A DNA stretch of 64,000 bases from Eleginops maclovinus (GCF_036324505.1 NC_086357.1:18168793-18232792); one strand, 5' to 3'; positions 1 to 13,392 are shown, counted from the stretch's first letter. The notes: generated from the sequence alone by a model not told the origin. A program made the numbers and translations.

Positions 1-3000
1 CTCGTAGTTCACAGGATGTCGGTGATGTCACTGATATCACAGTTTTGCTCAGTAATCAGTGCACGGCCACAAGGCAGAGCCCACTTAGTTTAATCTTGTT
101 AAGTCAAGTATTTAAAGGAAGGGTTTAACTGCTCCGCAGTTACCTTTGCCAAATGTACCTGGCAGAAAACATGGACCCTTTTAGTAATACAGTGGACCCC
201 GATGGCCCTGATGATTACATGATGGTTATTGCTTTTGGCTGAGATTATGTGAGAGACCCATTTAGGCACTGGAGGATCTCAAGGTGTGCCTTGTAATATT
301 TCTACTCCCCGGATGATTGGTGTGATGCTGCAGCCACACTTTCCAACCCGTTTTTTTCATCACTGTACAGAACATTACTATTCTCACGTTTCACTATATC
401 TGCTGGTGTGTCATTACTCTCACCTGTACTATATTGATTTATTTTTCACCACCACCATATAGAGCTTCTAATTTATATCATTTGCAATAAAAAGGAAAAG
501 CTAAAATAAAGTGTGCTGGAATGGGTGCTGTTCAATGGCAATGAAGCAAAGCAAAGGGGAAGCACAGCAAACGTTCAATTTGCGGAGGTGCCAAAAGGTG
601 TCTGAGGGCATAAATGTCATGCAGAGATAAAATGTTTCTTCTAGATGAGTGAGCATGCACAGCCATATCTAACCTCCTACTATAATGCAGCAGCATGTGG
701 TTCATGTGTTAAGAACAATAACTGCAAATCCCTGTTGCTGTAAAACTGTTGTAATGTTCAAGTAGGGGGAAACCCCATGAGAATAATTGTGGCTCAAAGG
801 GAAAATTGAACAGATATTCTTCTTCAGAGATTTTGCTGACACTGAATGAAATAAAAAAATGTGTTTGAAAGACAATCCAACAATTGTGAAGTTAACTATT
901 AGAACTTTCAGTTGGCTTCTGCAATCACTAACTCATCACTGATCATAAATGTAATTGGATTTATGAAGCAAAGTTTTATATTCCCATCTCCAGTTTGCAC
1001 ATTTGTATGTTTGTTTGCCTTTGCACCAAACACACAAAAAAAAAAAAAAAGGGTTAGCAGAACTGAACTAACGTGACCAAACTCAAGAAAGCCACCCAGC
1101 ACTGCAGACATAGATATATATTCCAGATAAGCATAATTGCTCGGGGGATGAGCTGGTCAAGGACCCTACCATGCACCTGAAATGGGTTGAGAGCCTTGCA
1201 TATTTCCCTACATATACAGTAATCCCTGCTTGCTCTCGTTTCCTGTTTTACTCTCCCTGGTACACTGTGGAGCAAAGCAAAAACTGCCAAAAAATCCAGA
1301 GCCATAAAATCCTTTCACTTCAACTGTAACATTCGTGTTGCAGCATTAATAAATGTTGCATGCTTGGACTGAGAAGCCCAGATTAAAGTGTCTGGCTTTT
1401 TTCTTCGCTTCCCCTTCAGCAGCTAAAAAACAGCATGCTCCCAGAAGCATCTGCAACATGACAGAGCTGCTCTCCTGTTACATCTCATCTGTAAAGAAAT
1501 CCCTCCGTTCTCCATGAGTGGGCTTAAGCAAGTGTACACAAGTGTTACACAGTGACAGGTAATGATTCACAACACATGGAGTTTTGACAAAGCAAATAAA
1601 CAAAACATGTACAATATGGTGTGATTTCATGGAGGTGCCATAACAGCACATATATGTTTGTATGCTGCTTGCATGAATAGAGAATTAGCAAAGTGCCTGG
1701 CGATGTAATGAACCAATTTTTACTACCTTGAGAACCTGTCAGGGACGTGACCGTAGGCCTTGATCAGCTGGAGTGAGTCATCTGTTTTTCCACATACTTC
1801 CTGCCTGCAGCTCTCAGTCTGATACACAGCTCTGTGATGGCCACTGATTTGCCTGATTACTTCACAGTAACAGGTTTGGATAACACAATCATAACACCAT
1901 TAAGCTTTGCTAACAGCTGCTAAAAGTTAAACTAACAAGTACAAAGCATATTCATGGAACTCTATGTCCAACGTTTTTTTTTCCCCCACTGTTGTATTGT
2001 CCAATCATCTTTTTGTGAGTCATTGTTTATTGTTTTCTCTGGTTTCAAGACTCTATGTTGCAAATGTGTTAATATGCTATAAATAAGCTGTTGGTCAGGT
2101 TTATAAAACAAACTGCCATTTCTAAGCTTCATTTAACAAAATGGGGGTTGCAGAAAAATTGATATAAATGACTGAAATTTACCAACATTTTAAATTGTGA
2201 ACTGTAGTTCAACTACTGGTATTTGTAGGTCAAGCCGTTGCCAAATCTGAGCCACTAGGTCACATCCATCAGGAATTCTGGGCATCGCAAAACGTATTAT
2301 AAAGCCGACAGCTGGCACATTAGCGTTGGTTTGATTGTGGCCATATGGCCAGTGGTGAGGAGCTGCCATGACCCAAAACACCCCTGGTAAGATTCCCATT
2401 ACAGAATGTACTTCAGAAAGGAAACATCTACAAAAACATGACGGTCCTGTAGTGACCATTACTGCCTGCCAAGCAGCTGACTATGGTTCATCACATGTGT
2501 GTTAAGAAGCACAGTGTCCTCTGAAGAAGATGTAAAGTGACCGTTTGGGTGAGCCAAGGCAGCCCTGCTAACCCTCAGTGTGAACGGCATTAATTGTAGC
2601 TCAGCCACTCCAGGTCCATTAACATGGGAAAGTCCAGTGTTTTGAGGGATGAAAAATCAATTACAATTGACATAATAGGAAACAAGCAACCTGAAATGAT
2701 GGGGAATTGCTTATTCCATTGACTAACCAATCCTAGGAGTTTCTTGTCATAACATCTCAACTTGGTTTTACCATCTTAGGGCAACTCATGATAAAAACTC
2801 CACCAGCAACTAACAGCTGGGCATGCACTGATATGACTGTATTCCTCCTGATCCTTAGACACTATACTAATAGTATCTTGTGTTGCCAAGTGCTGATACA
2901 GTATGATACCAGCGATCTGTTATTCAAAAGACAATGCCCTTTTAGATGTTTTTTTTCCCAAATGTGATAAAAGCTTTCCAACAAAAGGTGCAGAAAAAAC

Positions 3001-4750
3001 AGATTAACAAGAACTTTTTTTTTCAACGTAGTAAACCTTGGCTAACCTCAAATGACATCAATACAAAGTTAAGCTGTTTTATTGCTTTCACATTAAAATG
3101 CATGATGTGACAGCGGTTACCAACACATCTAAATGAGCTTGATGGATCAGTTGAAGTTGAATGGAGGGCCTTTGTACACAGGGAGGTTAGCTTGCTTGAG
3201 GAAACTCTAACAAGACATAAGACTGTTGATGGACACATTGGCTGTGGAAGCCATTGCCCCTGTGACCTTTCAGCTATAAGGCATTCACTGTTACTGCAAA
3301 GGCCTTGGTACGTTGACAAGTTGACAAGGGCTGAAAGAGCATGCGTATATATTTTAGGCATAGAGCTAATGTGTGTCCATCAACAAACAGTACTGTAAGT
3401 GGTGGGAGTGAGGTTAGTTGCAATCTTATTATCAGACGCATTCCTTCCAGCTTAATAGCCAACCACATAAACAAACAACGTGATTCCAAAGACACTTAGG
3501 GCATTTAAACAATCCACTAAACCCCAGCACCCCCCCTTACACCCACTCACATTTATAGTGCAGGAAGATGGATGATGACATATAGCTAGCAGGTTATAAA
3601 ATATGGAATAATAAAAGGAGCAGAGGGTACACTGCTTTCTGGGTTATTGCTCATTTGCTAGTTCTTGATGTTTTCCTAATGAACACTTGACAAGGTAAAT
3701 TACATTTATGTATTTTAATCTGAATACTCACAGGATGACAGTCTACCAAAACATTGTCAAGCATGTTGTTTGTGAATTTGTTACTTTTTTTTTTCTTCTT
3801 TTCTTTCACAAAATAGTGTTTGTTCTAGGGTAGGTTGGTAATCTTACTCCATATGCCGTAACAGCTATACCAGCTGGAGAGCTGTTTCCACTTGCACGTT
3901 TCACATATCAGAGCTCACACTACAAACAGTGTGCTTGACCCTTAACTTTTATATTGCTGCCTGTGTGAAAGTATGCATATTTCAACTTTATGTTCCCTTG
4001 AAATTCTAACCATCGCTTCAGAAATAATTGGTATGCACTTGTAATACTTCTGATATCTACTTAGGGATGGAACTAAGGTGTTAACTCTGTACACTGAAAG
4101 AAGGCACATGTTGTGGAAGATATGTGGAAGTTATAAACAGAAAGCAAAAGGTGTGTTTCCTTTCGACATGTTTTCTGATGACAACATAACTATTTAACCT
4201 AGGCAGAGCCAAGTGGACCATGCACACTGTAAGTCTTTGCATGGGCTTACTAAAAGAAACAAACATGGCCCCTTGGAAGACGGATTTTAAGTGAGGCTGT
4301 TTTTTCACAGCTAATCCACAGTCTGAGGTATCAGCACACAAACTAAGCCACCACCCTATTACTCCGCCAAGTAACAATTAGGATGTTGTCGTCAATTAGC
4401 TCCCTGTGCCCACAACAGCCTTCTTAATGTCCCATAAAACACAAGCACACCTATTGACCTTGTTCGAAGCAGACATCCACAAGATGAAGCCCAATTTGGA
4501 GAGCCTCTTAGGAGCTCAATGGGACTTTTATTATGTTAAAGGCTGAAATTCAAACCTTTAACACCTGCTTACCAATCCAATGACACATAGAGCATATCAA
4601 TAACTATACAAAATGCATTTACGAGTGGAAAGATTTACATCCTATTTGTAACCTGCTGTGACAAAACCCAGGGAGGCTTGATTACGTTACATAGTCTGCC
4701 TCCAGTCATTTAAACAAACTCTTTTACATTATAGCCCAAAGGCACACAAT
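1..4750. other. negr1 intron 2, partial; no gene seen
   Basis: AT-rich non-coding sequence that continues intron 2 past the left edge. It holds short A and T runs (for example 1035-1050) and only short ORFs without recognisable domains or conserved motifs. No tRNA, rRNA or intact transposon was seen. Confidence 0.6.
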
Positions 4751-4758
4751 GCACCCTG

Positions 4759-5336
4759 TAGGGATGCACCGATTGCAAAAATGTCGCCCGATGCCGATGT
4801 TAAGAATACAAATTTTTGCCGATGGCCGATGTTTTACTATTTAATCTGTAATAGTAGCATAAGGCAGCCTGTCCCTTTAACAGAGAGACTGGGGGATACG
4901 TGTGTGCATGTGTAAGAGCGAGAGAGTAGTTGAGAAAGCCATAGTTAGTTTCTGGAAGTTAACGGGAGTAGCAGCAACTATAACAAAGTCACAAATATAA
5001 CCGACGGCCTCCCAAGAACACTGATGGATTTAATTTACCGATCCTGCAGACATCCGCTACACGGGGCGGCAGCAGTTCCTCCCAGAGGAGAGGAGACCTT
5101 TAATGTTACGGCAGACCCACCGTCACTGATATAGTCCTTCAAAATGATGCCCTGATTTAAGATTTGGTCCGTCAGATTTAAAATAACGACGCTAACGCGA
5201 CTTCTCCTGGTCACGTAGCAAAACATAAACATCGGCTACTGCCATCGGTGATGTCACCTTATTTTACCGATGTGCAGATGGTGGTTACTAGGGCTAACAT
5301 CAGCCGATGCCGATGTCTCACCGATGTATCCACCTA
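4759..5336. mobile_element. hAT-type MITE, 578 bp
   Basis: The left end starts TAGGGATGCACCGAT and the right end finishes CACCGATGTATCCACCTA, an imperfect inverted repeat. The flanks carry an 8-bp target duplication with one mismatch, GCACCCTG (4751-4758) and GTACCCTG (5337-5344). The subterminal parts repeat the word GCCGATG on both sides, which is usual for hAT ends bound by transposase. No transposase reading frame remains, so the element is non-autonomous. The mismatched duplication suggests an older insertion. It lies in negr1 intron 2, about 0.8 kb past exon 2. Confidence 0.82.
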
Positions 5337-5639
5337 GTACCCTGCAATGTCAGATTGCCTCCGCAGAAGAAAGTTCTCCTTGAAAAGATTCTGTTTTATT
5401 ATTACACACAAAGAATAGCTCAGGCTCTTGTTCTTACTCAGGGTATTAAAGACTGACAGATATTTGTGCTGCACAGATGGTGTGGGATATACCCGAGACC
5501 AATAGTTACAACAGAAGGACACAAAAGACATTTGCTATGGAAAGGTTGACTTGATGATCAGTGAAATAAGTGAGAAAACGAAATATTGGCTAAAAAAAGC
5601 AGTTAAAAAGCAATACTTATTTAAAAATATTGCACCCAC

Positions 5640-6020
5640 TTGGGGTGGGAATCACCAGCGTCCCCACGATACGATACAATCGCAATACCTTAGCCGCTAT
5701 ATGACAGTATTGCGATTCTACGATATGCTAAGTATGATATATTGCAATATGGCGCACTTCTGATTTCTTTCTCCGCTGACTCCATCTTTGTTTTGATTAA
5801 CTTCCTGCTAATCCCACTGACTTTACCGTGGCCATGACCGCACAAGAAAAAGCTCAGTACCATCTAGTGGATTGAAAAAGCAGTTGTCAACAAAAACTTT
5901 CATTTGGATTTGAATAGTTTATATGTTTAAATATCGATACTAGGTGTCCGTGTATCGATACAATATCGCCACGCAAAGTGTTGTGAGACTATGTTGTATC
6001 GATTATTTCCCCCACCCCTA
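5640..6020. mobile_element. hAT-type MITE, 381 bp
   Basis: The left end is TTGGGGTGGGAATC and the right end is the near-inverse CCCCCACCCCTA. The flanks carry a perfect 8-bp duplication GCACCCAC (5632-5639 and 6021-6028). The inside is full of CGATA/TATCG words (ACGATACGATACAATCG, TATCGATAC), typical of a common fish hAT MITE family with GGGGTGGGAATC ends. There is no coding capacity. It sits only 132 bp beyond the exon 2 donor in negr1 intron 2. Confidence 0.88.
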
Positions 6021-6152
6021 GCACCCACCCGTCATATAGGTGGAGAAGACTGAAATCCATCATTAATTGATAATAGAAAATAGGGTAAAACAATGATCAT
6101 TTAATACTAATTCATATATACATAGAAAGAAAAGAACCCAACCAATACATAC

Positions 6153-6391
6153 CTTTTACAATGAGGTTGAGGAGCTTTGGCCGTGGGTTGCGCTCACTCT
6201 GAATGGAGCATGTGTACTGGCCATCGTCAGAAACATCCACCTTCTGTATCTGAAGGCTGTACTCATGTTTGTCTCCAACGCTGGACACAATGGACACACG
6301 TGGGTCCACAGACCATTTGTCGTTTCCTGCGAATATGATGCTTGAGCGGTTCAGCCAAGCTCCTTTAGAGATCCCATCCAATAGGTAGCAC
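6153..6391 (-). CDS. negr1: negr1 coding exon 2: main part of Ig domain 1
   Basis: The exon is 239 bp: one base completes Arg58, 79 codons follow, and one base is left over. The acceptor reads CACTCTAG and the donor GTATGT. It starts [17 protein letters not shown] and ends NLIVK. The two Ig cysteines are visible: Cys59 at the exon start and Cys119 in the DDGQYTC motif. The core Trp is in AWLN, and NRS is an N-glycosylation sequon. The stretch [19 protein letters not shown] is almost the same as mammalian NEGR1 as I recall it. It differs in the [10 protein letters not shown] loop, as expected for a fish orthologue. The window does not reach Ig2, Ig3 or the GPI signal, which should lie beyond the left edge. 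Two hAT MITEs sit shortly after this exon in intron 2. Confidence 0.95.
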
Positions 6392-9021
6392 CTAGAGTGA
6401 CAAGAGACACATCAGTTAGATCTAGAGAAATGCTTGTTGTCTGACTCTGAAAAACAACTGAGAAAAGATGTGTTTGTATTCCCTTTCTTGCTGACTGAAG
6501 ACCTTTTTTATCCATTAGAGACATTATCTCTCTTGGTAATAAATATTCTCCCTGTCTTCAGCAGACGATGTTCACAGTTAACAGAATTGTGTGTGTTCAG
6601 AGGTTTAAAGTACAAACACATCCTGAAAATGCTTTCTTTATATTGATTTTCTAATGCAAGAACATTATATGGACCAAGGGAAGTATCACATTTTAGTGAA
6701 AGGCAGAAATGTGTAATGGACCTCTCAGGGAGTCATAAAAGAAAGAAATTTCAGCACCTCAATGTGACTCAACCTAGATTTGATTTGAACCAACACTAAA
6801 TTAGCCAGAGCTATGACTAATAGCTGTGCATAAAGATGGGTTCTTGTTGTTTGATCTTTAAAACGGGCAAAGAAATGTGGTGATAGGAGGCTACATATTC
6901 ATTAACTCCTTTTATTTATAGGTCGTTGAAAGGTCTGGTTCAGCAGACATCGATATCTGTATTCAAGCACTTGATTTAGAGTGCGTCTACATTCATGGCT
7001 TCAAAATGTTTGAGATTTAATATATATTTTCTAAAAAAAAAGTTATCTTAACCATTAATAACCTCTATTGCATCCAACCCTGTGAAATATAATGTAAGAA
7101 ACCACTTAGCAAGGAACTGTTTAGCTCCACACTCACTCACATTGTAATGGGATGTTCACCTTTCAGAGCTCTGAAAAGCTTGGTTCTTAAGTGAATATGA
7201 TCTTCAACCTCTGACTGTAAAAAGGGCATCAATGCATCAGGAGTAGAGTGGTCACTCAAAAATAATATGCAGAATAGAGGGTGAAGAAAAAAGAGGAAAG
7301 AGCGGACCTACTGTTAGGTGCAAAAGTATTGACAACACTGTAGAGCAGTTTTCCACATAAGCTTTTCAAGGCCACTCAATAGAAAGAAAAACCTTTAGTT
7401 TAGCCACAGATAATCAAACATCTCTCAATATGCTATATTTAAAGACCAGGCTCCAATTCTGGTGTGACTTTTACCTAGATCCAAAAGCTTATTACACAGA
7501 CAAAGAGGCAGTCAACTGTACAACATGTTGTTGCTTTGGTCATGTTGTCTGAAGACAGAAGTTTTACTCAAAATCTCAAACCCGTTTTGCCTTAGGAAAT
7601 CAAATAATAGTCTGTGACAAATACTGTAATAATGAGTAGGAAAAGAGGCAATCAAGTTTGTCTCTTTAGCTGTAGTCAACATGCCATGCAGTCCACCAGC
7701 ACCAGAAGTAAAGCCACCGAGGAAATCAGTTTGGCACCAACCACAAAGCTCTTTGCCCACCATGCCAAACAAATGTCTGTCAGGAAAGAGAGTGGAGGAC
7801 GATGGTTTAGTCTAGGCTCTCCTCTAAGAGAAAGCACTGCCCTAGAGGAATTGTGAAAACCAAGTGGCAAACTATGAAGGATGGACGCTAATAAAAACAA
7901 CAAAAGAGAAGAGTCCAGGTCATCTGGAAAGTCTGTATGGGCCTTGATTTGCCCACCGACCCCCTGAGCCGAGTTTAACCTGGCCCTTAAGCAGCAACTT
8001 TTCAAGTGCAAATTTAGTTATAAGGCTTTTTGAAACTTCACCTTCATAAAAATGTATCAAAATACCAAAAGTCGAAATAATTGAAGATGAATTTCTACCT
8101 TTGAATTGTAGCGAGGCTTGCAACCTATGTCCCTCAACAATCACAGGCCTCCAGTGGCTTATAATTAAACACACTCTAGTGGGACCTGCAGAGAATGCCG
8201 ACTAAAGGCCTGAACACTAATGCACCTGCTCAGCCCACAACCACTGATGTGAACAACTTGGTAACAACTTTCATCATTAGATCCTTATAAAACAGGGTAA
8301 CCTTATAAAAGGCTTTTTGTTCTGTGTTTATTCCTCTGTTTTCTCACCTAAAAGTGTCCTTTCATAATTAAAGGTTCACTTCATCTAGGCTTAAAAGTTC
8401 GTTGTTACAAATGTGAACTCCTTAAAAGGCTTTTTACATCTGATAAAATTATCAAAATGTCTCAAGCCATTGTCATGCAGCATATATGGTTATTATATAA
8501 GCCGATAACAGCTGCCGCTGACTGTTAAGAAGGACAAACCTTTAGCAGCCACCTTTCAAGGATAGATTTGAGATTAACAAAGCCGTACGGCAGGAGGACA
8601 TTTCAGCCGGCCGGCATCTTTCCTCGGACTCTTGACATTTTGCCTCATCTTCTGTCCTTGATTTTCGCAGTTTGTTTATCACTGATGAATGTCTTTGCAC
8701 TCTCCCTCCCAAAATCATTATCGTTATCTCACGGTCTTTGTAATATCACACCATGGAGTCGTACGGTATCTATACACCTTCCCATAAGGCATTGTGACAA
8801 AACAGGCCATTTTTACAAGAGCATATTCTTTAAGATGTTGTTGTTTACTATAGCATTTCCTTATTTCCTGATAACTTAGGGACTACATTGGAACCAATCA
8901 GAATGAATTTGACAACCCTTTGCGGTGGGTAAAGGCCTCTGCAAATTAGTGATTACAAAAAAACAATGGCTACATAGGACATTTATGTACAGCAGTTCTT
9001 TAATTAAATTGCATTTGGAAT

Positions 9022-9380
9022 TAGGGCTGAACGATTAATTGCATTTGCGATAATATGGCGATATGACAAAACGAGATTTTCCAACCGCAAAGGCTGCGAT
9101 TTGACTGGTCACGTGATCTGGTCACGGGCGGCACGTCAGTTGTGTGGAATTATTTTGGCTTTAAAAAGAAAGATGGGGCGCAACGTCAGGTATTGTGTAG
9201 AACGTGCCTCGCTACTGTTGCTACCTCACGAGGTTCACGATTGTTATCACGATTGATTTATTGCTTGTGTTTGTTGAAAAATACATGAGAAGAGGACCTT
9301 GAAAAGATAATCGCATATTAAATTGCAATATTGAGGAAAAAAATCGCAATTAGATTATTTTCCAAAATCGTTCAGCCCTA
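9022..9380 (+). mobile_element. hAT MITE with transposase remnant, 359 bp
   Basis: The ends are a perfect 15-bp inverted repeat starting TAGGGCTGAACGATT. The flanks carry an 8-bp duplication with one difference, TTTGGAAT (9014-9021) and GTTGGAAT (9381-9388). Unlike most MITEs it keeps a readable piece of its parent's gene: at 9142-9233 the plus strand encodes VWNYFGFKKKDG...CRTC...TSRG, the pattern of a BED-type zinc finger that begins hAT transposases. The element is therefore an internally deleted copy of an autonomous hAT. It has no catalytic domain and lies in negr1 intron 1. Confidence 0.9.
9142..9233 (+). pseudogene. BED zinc-finger fragment of a hAT transposase
   Basis: The open stretch reads VWNYFGFKKKDGAQRQ and then VLCRTCLATVATSRG. 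The W/F pair, basic segment and CxxC are the first half of a BED finger, the DNA-binding domain at the N-terminus of hAT transposases. The distal His/Cys half and the whole catalytic core are missing, so it cannot be functional alone. Confidence 0.75.
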
Positions 9381-9388
9381 GTTGGAAT

Positions 9389-10875
9389 TGTCACTGGCCT
9401 AAATCTACCTGAAAACAGTTTTGTGAACTTGATATTTCTGCAATCACTGAACACTAGGGATCCAATACAGATTCCATTCAGTATGTCTCCTGCGGATTAC
9501 AGAGTCACTTCAAATCATGTCTCATCCTGCTGGAGAGGTGTGTCATCAACAACACAATTTAGCTGGACTGTTTACCAGGATTTCAGTGATTACAATGCTT
9601 TGTTTTTTAAGACTTTTCAAATAGTGGGCTTCTGTCTTGTTATTTTCAATATCTTTAAGAGGAAAAAATCTGTAATTTTTTTTATCTTTCATTGCAGGCT
9701 TTGACGCTTCCTGTTTAAAATAATTTCTGAGTACACCATGAAAACACCAGCATTACAAAGATGATTCATCCTGTAGTAAAACTTTGAGTATAAAAAGGAA
9801 ATACATGTTGTCAGTACGGTCTTAGTTCTGCATCATTTCCCTCAGTGAAAAAGAGCAGCACAAAACTGCAAACATAATATGGGTTTCGCTTTCATCAAGC
9901 CACTTTTCTTTAGGAGCCACCAGGATACAGGTTTCCCATGGCTTAAACAAAGCTGAGGTAATTATTCCAGACCTCAGCGCATCTAGTCTGAAGCAGCTTT
10001 GACATCTAAAACATGCACTAATTGATACTTTTATTTATCACTGCTTCTGACGAGCAACTGCAGAGGAATCAGGCTCATTACCAGCTATTTTTTAGGGGGG
10101 ATTTTGGCTCACAAATAACAGAGTTCAATTCAAACCACAGTGATTACGCACAAAATGCAAAAAAAGGAAACTGATAAGCCGCTGTTTGAGCACCTCACAT
10201 GAATGGAACATGGTGACAAATCATTAATTACAGTATGGCAGCTGGTAGATTGTAATCTGTTTAGCCAAACCCATTCGAGCTTTTTGATCACATGCCATAA
10301 TTAACACTGGGGCATCATTCTGACCCAGATTCTTATTTGCTCTGTAAAATTGTTTACTAGATTCCTCAACTGTAAACATCCTTCCTGGCACCGGCTCCAA
10401 AGATTTCGTCTTTCAAACATATTCCAATGTTTCACAGTCTAGTAGTTCACATCCAGCAGATTTGTTCCTCTGCATTTGGCAGAGGCAACGACTACACTTC
10501 TGGATGAGTCCCTCTGTATTCTGAGATGTGTTATTATGTCAGAGTTATATAATCAACACACAAGAAATGTAAAACTGCAAGCCAGGTAGATCTTAATGTA
10601 AGCCCCTTATTAACATGGTTTTTCCTGACTCAAGTCAAAAGGAAAACAGCATGTTGGCCTTAAGGAGGGTGCTGTGACGTATCAATACAATTTTCATGTA
10701 CTGCAAAAAGCAATAAAGAAATAAAACTTAGACAAATGATTAGGATGTGCTTGTTTTGGCCGATATCGCAACTGCGATTTGATTCCTGACATTAGGTTGA
10801 ATGATCATTCTTACCTTAATATTTACAATATTTTTAATATATTGTGCTGTGACTTTTAAAATGCTTTGCCACTCA

Positions 10876-10877
<2 letters not shown>
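9389..10877. other. Intron 1 sequence, no gene seen
   Basis: Non-coding. Around 10740-10800 there is a piece with GGCCGATATCGCAACTGCGATTTG wording (quoted only in part: CCGATATCGCAACTGCGATT), like the inside of hAT MITEs, but without ends or target duplication. No other structure recognised. Confidence 0.5.

Positions 10878-10910
<33 letters not shown>
10878..10910. repeat. (CA)n microsatellite, 33 bp
   Basis: An uninterrupted CA dinucleotide run of about 16 units. Confidence 0.98.
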
Positions 10911-10912
<2 letters not shown>

Positions 10913-11057
10913 ATTAATCGGGCATTGGGCTGAAGGTGGTGGGTTGGGAAATGTACAAATCACCCAAACATGATGGGTGTGCATGAATGTAAAGGCTATT
11001 AAAATGATTATAAATGTATCATTATTGTCAGGCCCTTATGGTTAAAAATTGGTAAAC

Positions 11058-11082
<25 letters not shown>
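11058..11082. repeat. (TA)n microsatellite, 25 bp
   Basis: An uninterrupted TA run of about 12 units. Confidence 0.97.
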
Positions 11083-11089
<7 letters not shown>

Positions 11090-11996
11090 ATTCTCGTGGG
11101 AGCCCAGCCTATAGTTTCACTATTCTGCAAAGAAGTAGCAGCTGACAACCATACGAAAATGTTGGATAATCAGAATAAAGGCGAAAATTCATGTTTTTCA
11201 AAAAGGAGAGGACAGTGTGCCTGGTGCATTTTACAAGAAGCGAGATATAACAAAAAAAAAACTGAAGAAATCCCACTTCCAATCACAGCTTGTCTGAATC
11301 AAAACAAGCCACACTCGACACTCGAAAATATCTAAAACAGTCAGCCCTGTATCATATCTGTCCTGCCCCATTTTGAGTGACACTTAATCACTGGAGTATA
11401 AATCAAGCTTCAGCCACTGAGAAGACCACCTGGAATATTTCAGTACGTGTTGAACTGAAGTGCGTCAGAAAATAACAGATTCATTGTGGTGGAACATCTG
11501 CTTAAAGACAATGCTTTTGTGTTTCTGTTAATAGCTGCAACTACCCTACCGGCTTCAATAAAGACAAGTGTTTTGAAGAGTATAATGAGAGAGATACACT
11601 GCCATTAATAATCTCAGAGCAAAAGCTTTTTTAGAGTCAAATCGGGGTGGATGTTTTTATCCATTTTAGCAATTTCACATATAGGAGAGAGATGACGTGA
11701 TGACTGTACCTGCAATGTAAGCTCTACAACCTTTACAACGACTCAGTGCCCTCAACAGAGCTCAACTGTCCAATGACTCCTCAAATGAGAAAATGCATTT
11801 CACACTGACTGACTGGAAGTTGAAGCACTAATGAAAGGAGGCTAGGTGTGATCCGTGTGCGAAAATCCCAGGTCTTTTCAGGTGTGAAGTCAGAGAGCTC
11901 TTCTCCTTTTTTAGATAGTTTAAGTATTTTGCTATATAGTTACAATAAAGAATATGGAAATAACACAGGGTGGTATATCTTCAAAAGATAGTATGC

Positions 11997-12110
11997 AGGG
12001 CTGCGACTAACATTTTGTCATGATTTTAATTAGATTGTGAATAAATCTTACAGTCACTATAAGAGAAATCGATTTTTATTTGAATGATTTATGAAATCCC
12101 AAGACCAATC
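11997..12110. repeat. Degenerate copy of an ATTAATCG-type interspersed repeat
   Basis: It starts AGGGCTGCGACTAAC and continues with a diverged TTTTAATTAGATTGTGAATAAATC segment (in part: TTTTAATTAGATTGTG), matching the outer end of a very common teleost repeat that begins GGGCTGCAACTAACGATTA. Heavily mutated; the far end is not clear. Confidence 0.5.
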
Positions 12111-13208
12111 TTTATTACATGCCTTTTTTTCGTGGATGTGTAAAGCTTTTAAGTGTTAAATCTAGCCAACATCTGTTGAATCAAAACATGGCAGAGGCTT
12201 CTCCGCTGAAGGCACTGTTATGTTATAAGATTGACTGTAGCAATATTGATTTACAAGAGTTGTTGCAAATACAATTTATTTTAATCAATCAATTTATTAA
12301 CTGATTATTAATATCCAGAAATTACCAGATGGTCAAAACGTACTTTAATATGGCTATTCTTGTTGTAGCACATGGCATAATCAGCCTGTTGTCCACAGCT
12401 CCTTCATACTGAATAGAAAACTTCTAACCCAGCTCATTTCATCCCTGCAGCTATCTGAAGGCAGCTGAACAGAAATGTTCAAAATCTGCAGATTTCAGAA
12501 TCCCGCACCAGAGCGCCGTGCCATTACGCATGACGTCCACTACACAGACAGCATGAGTAAGGAGGTTTGAAGTGTCTTGAGATCTTGCAATGGCTTACTC
12601 AGTTGTCTATTGTTAGCAAGAAGTTACGTTCCACAGGCAGTGTCCATAGCTAGCCCAGCTGTACAGTTCAACAAAAGTCCACTTCAGAAACGTTGTTGTA
12701 ATAAAGCAAAATATAGGAATCTCCGTTTTATTACTCAGTTTCAAAGTTATAATTTGCTTACAAAAAATATGGCTGGCTAATACACTTGTTGTAATTATTT
12801 ACTATTCACTAAAAAGAAGGTAAGAAAACCGTTTGCCTCCACAGCTCTCAAGCACTGTCCGCACGCTCCCCTTGTCCACAGAATATCTAGCGCATGTATG
12901 CGGTCTTAAAGGGGAAGTACACCTTTTATCAACATGTACCAAATCATATAAAACATGAATTCTACTATGCTTTTGACGTTTTTAACCATTATATGACCTT
13001 CAAAATGAAATGATGTATCTTTTTAACACATTTTAGTCATGTTAACTGTAGTTATCACTATGAACTGTTCTTTCGCCTCTACAATGAGTTTCCAGTGAAG
13101 CTGATTCCTCATTTATTAAGCTATGATCATCTGTCCCTGCCATTGGCTCAGTATTCCTAACACCAATGAGAAAAGGGATGCCCTTTTTGCACTCTGCGTT
13201 GGTGCACA
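12111..13208. other. Intron 1 sequence, no gene seen
   Basis: Non-coding AT-rich sequence. Short ORFs here show no domain or splice context. Confidence 0.5.
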
Positions 13209-13210
13209 TA

Positions 13211-13390
13211 CAGCCCTGGAAAAAATTAAGAGACCATTACACATTTTTCTTAAATCTCAATCTCTACATGTATGGCAGCCATTGCAGTGTCTGTTGAAAT
13301 CCGACATTTAACTCAAATACATACCTATAAATAATAAAACAAGAGAAAATTACAATGCTGAAGTGATCTCTTAATTTTTTTCCGCGGCTG
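13211..13390. mobile_element. Tc1/mariner-type MITE, 180 bp
   Basis: The left end is CAGCCCTGGAAAAAATTAAG and the right end is its near-inverse, CTTAATTTTTTTCCGCGGCTG read in part as TTAATTTTTTTCCGCGGCTG. A TA dinucleotide flanks each end (13209-13210, 13391-13392), the Tc1/mariner target. The AAAATTAAGAGACC inner border is typical of a Tc1 family widespread in fish. The middle is short and non-coding, so the element needs transposase from elsewhere. Confidence 0.85.
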
Positions 13391-13392
13391 TA

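Noticed and set aside
7676..8011. 111-codon minus-strand ORF in negr1 intron 1 with a hydrophobic stretch
   Set aside because: Overlaps other equally long chance ORFs, has no known domain, and negr1 has no exon of this kind.
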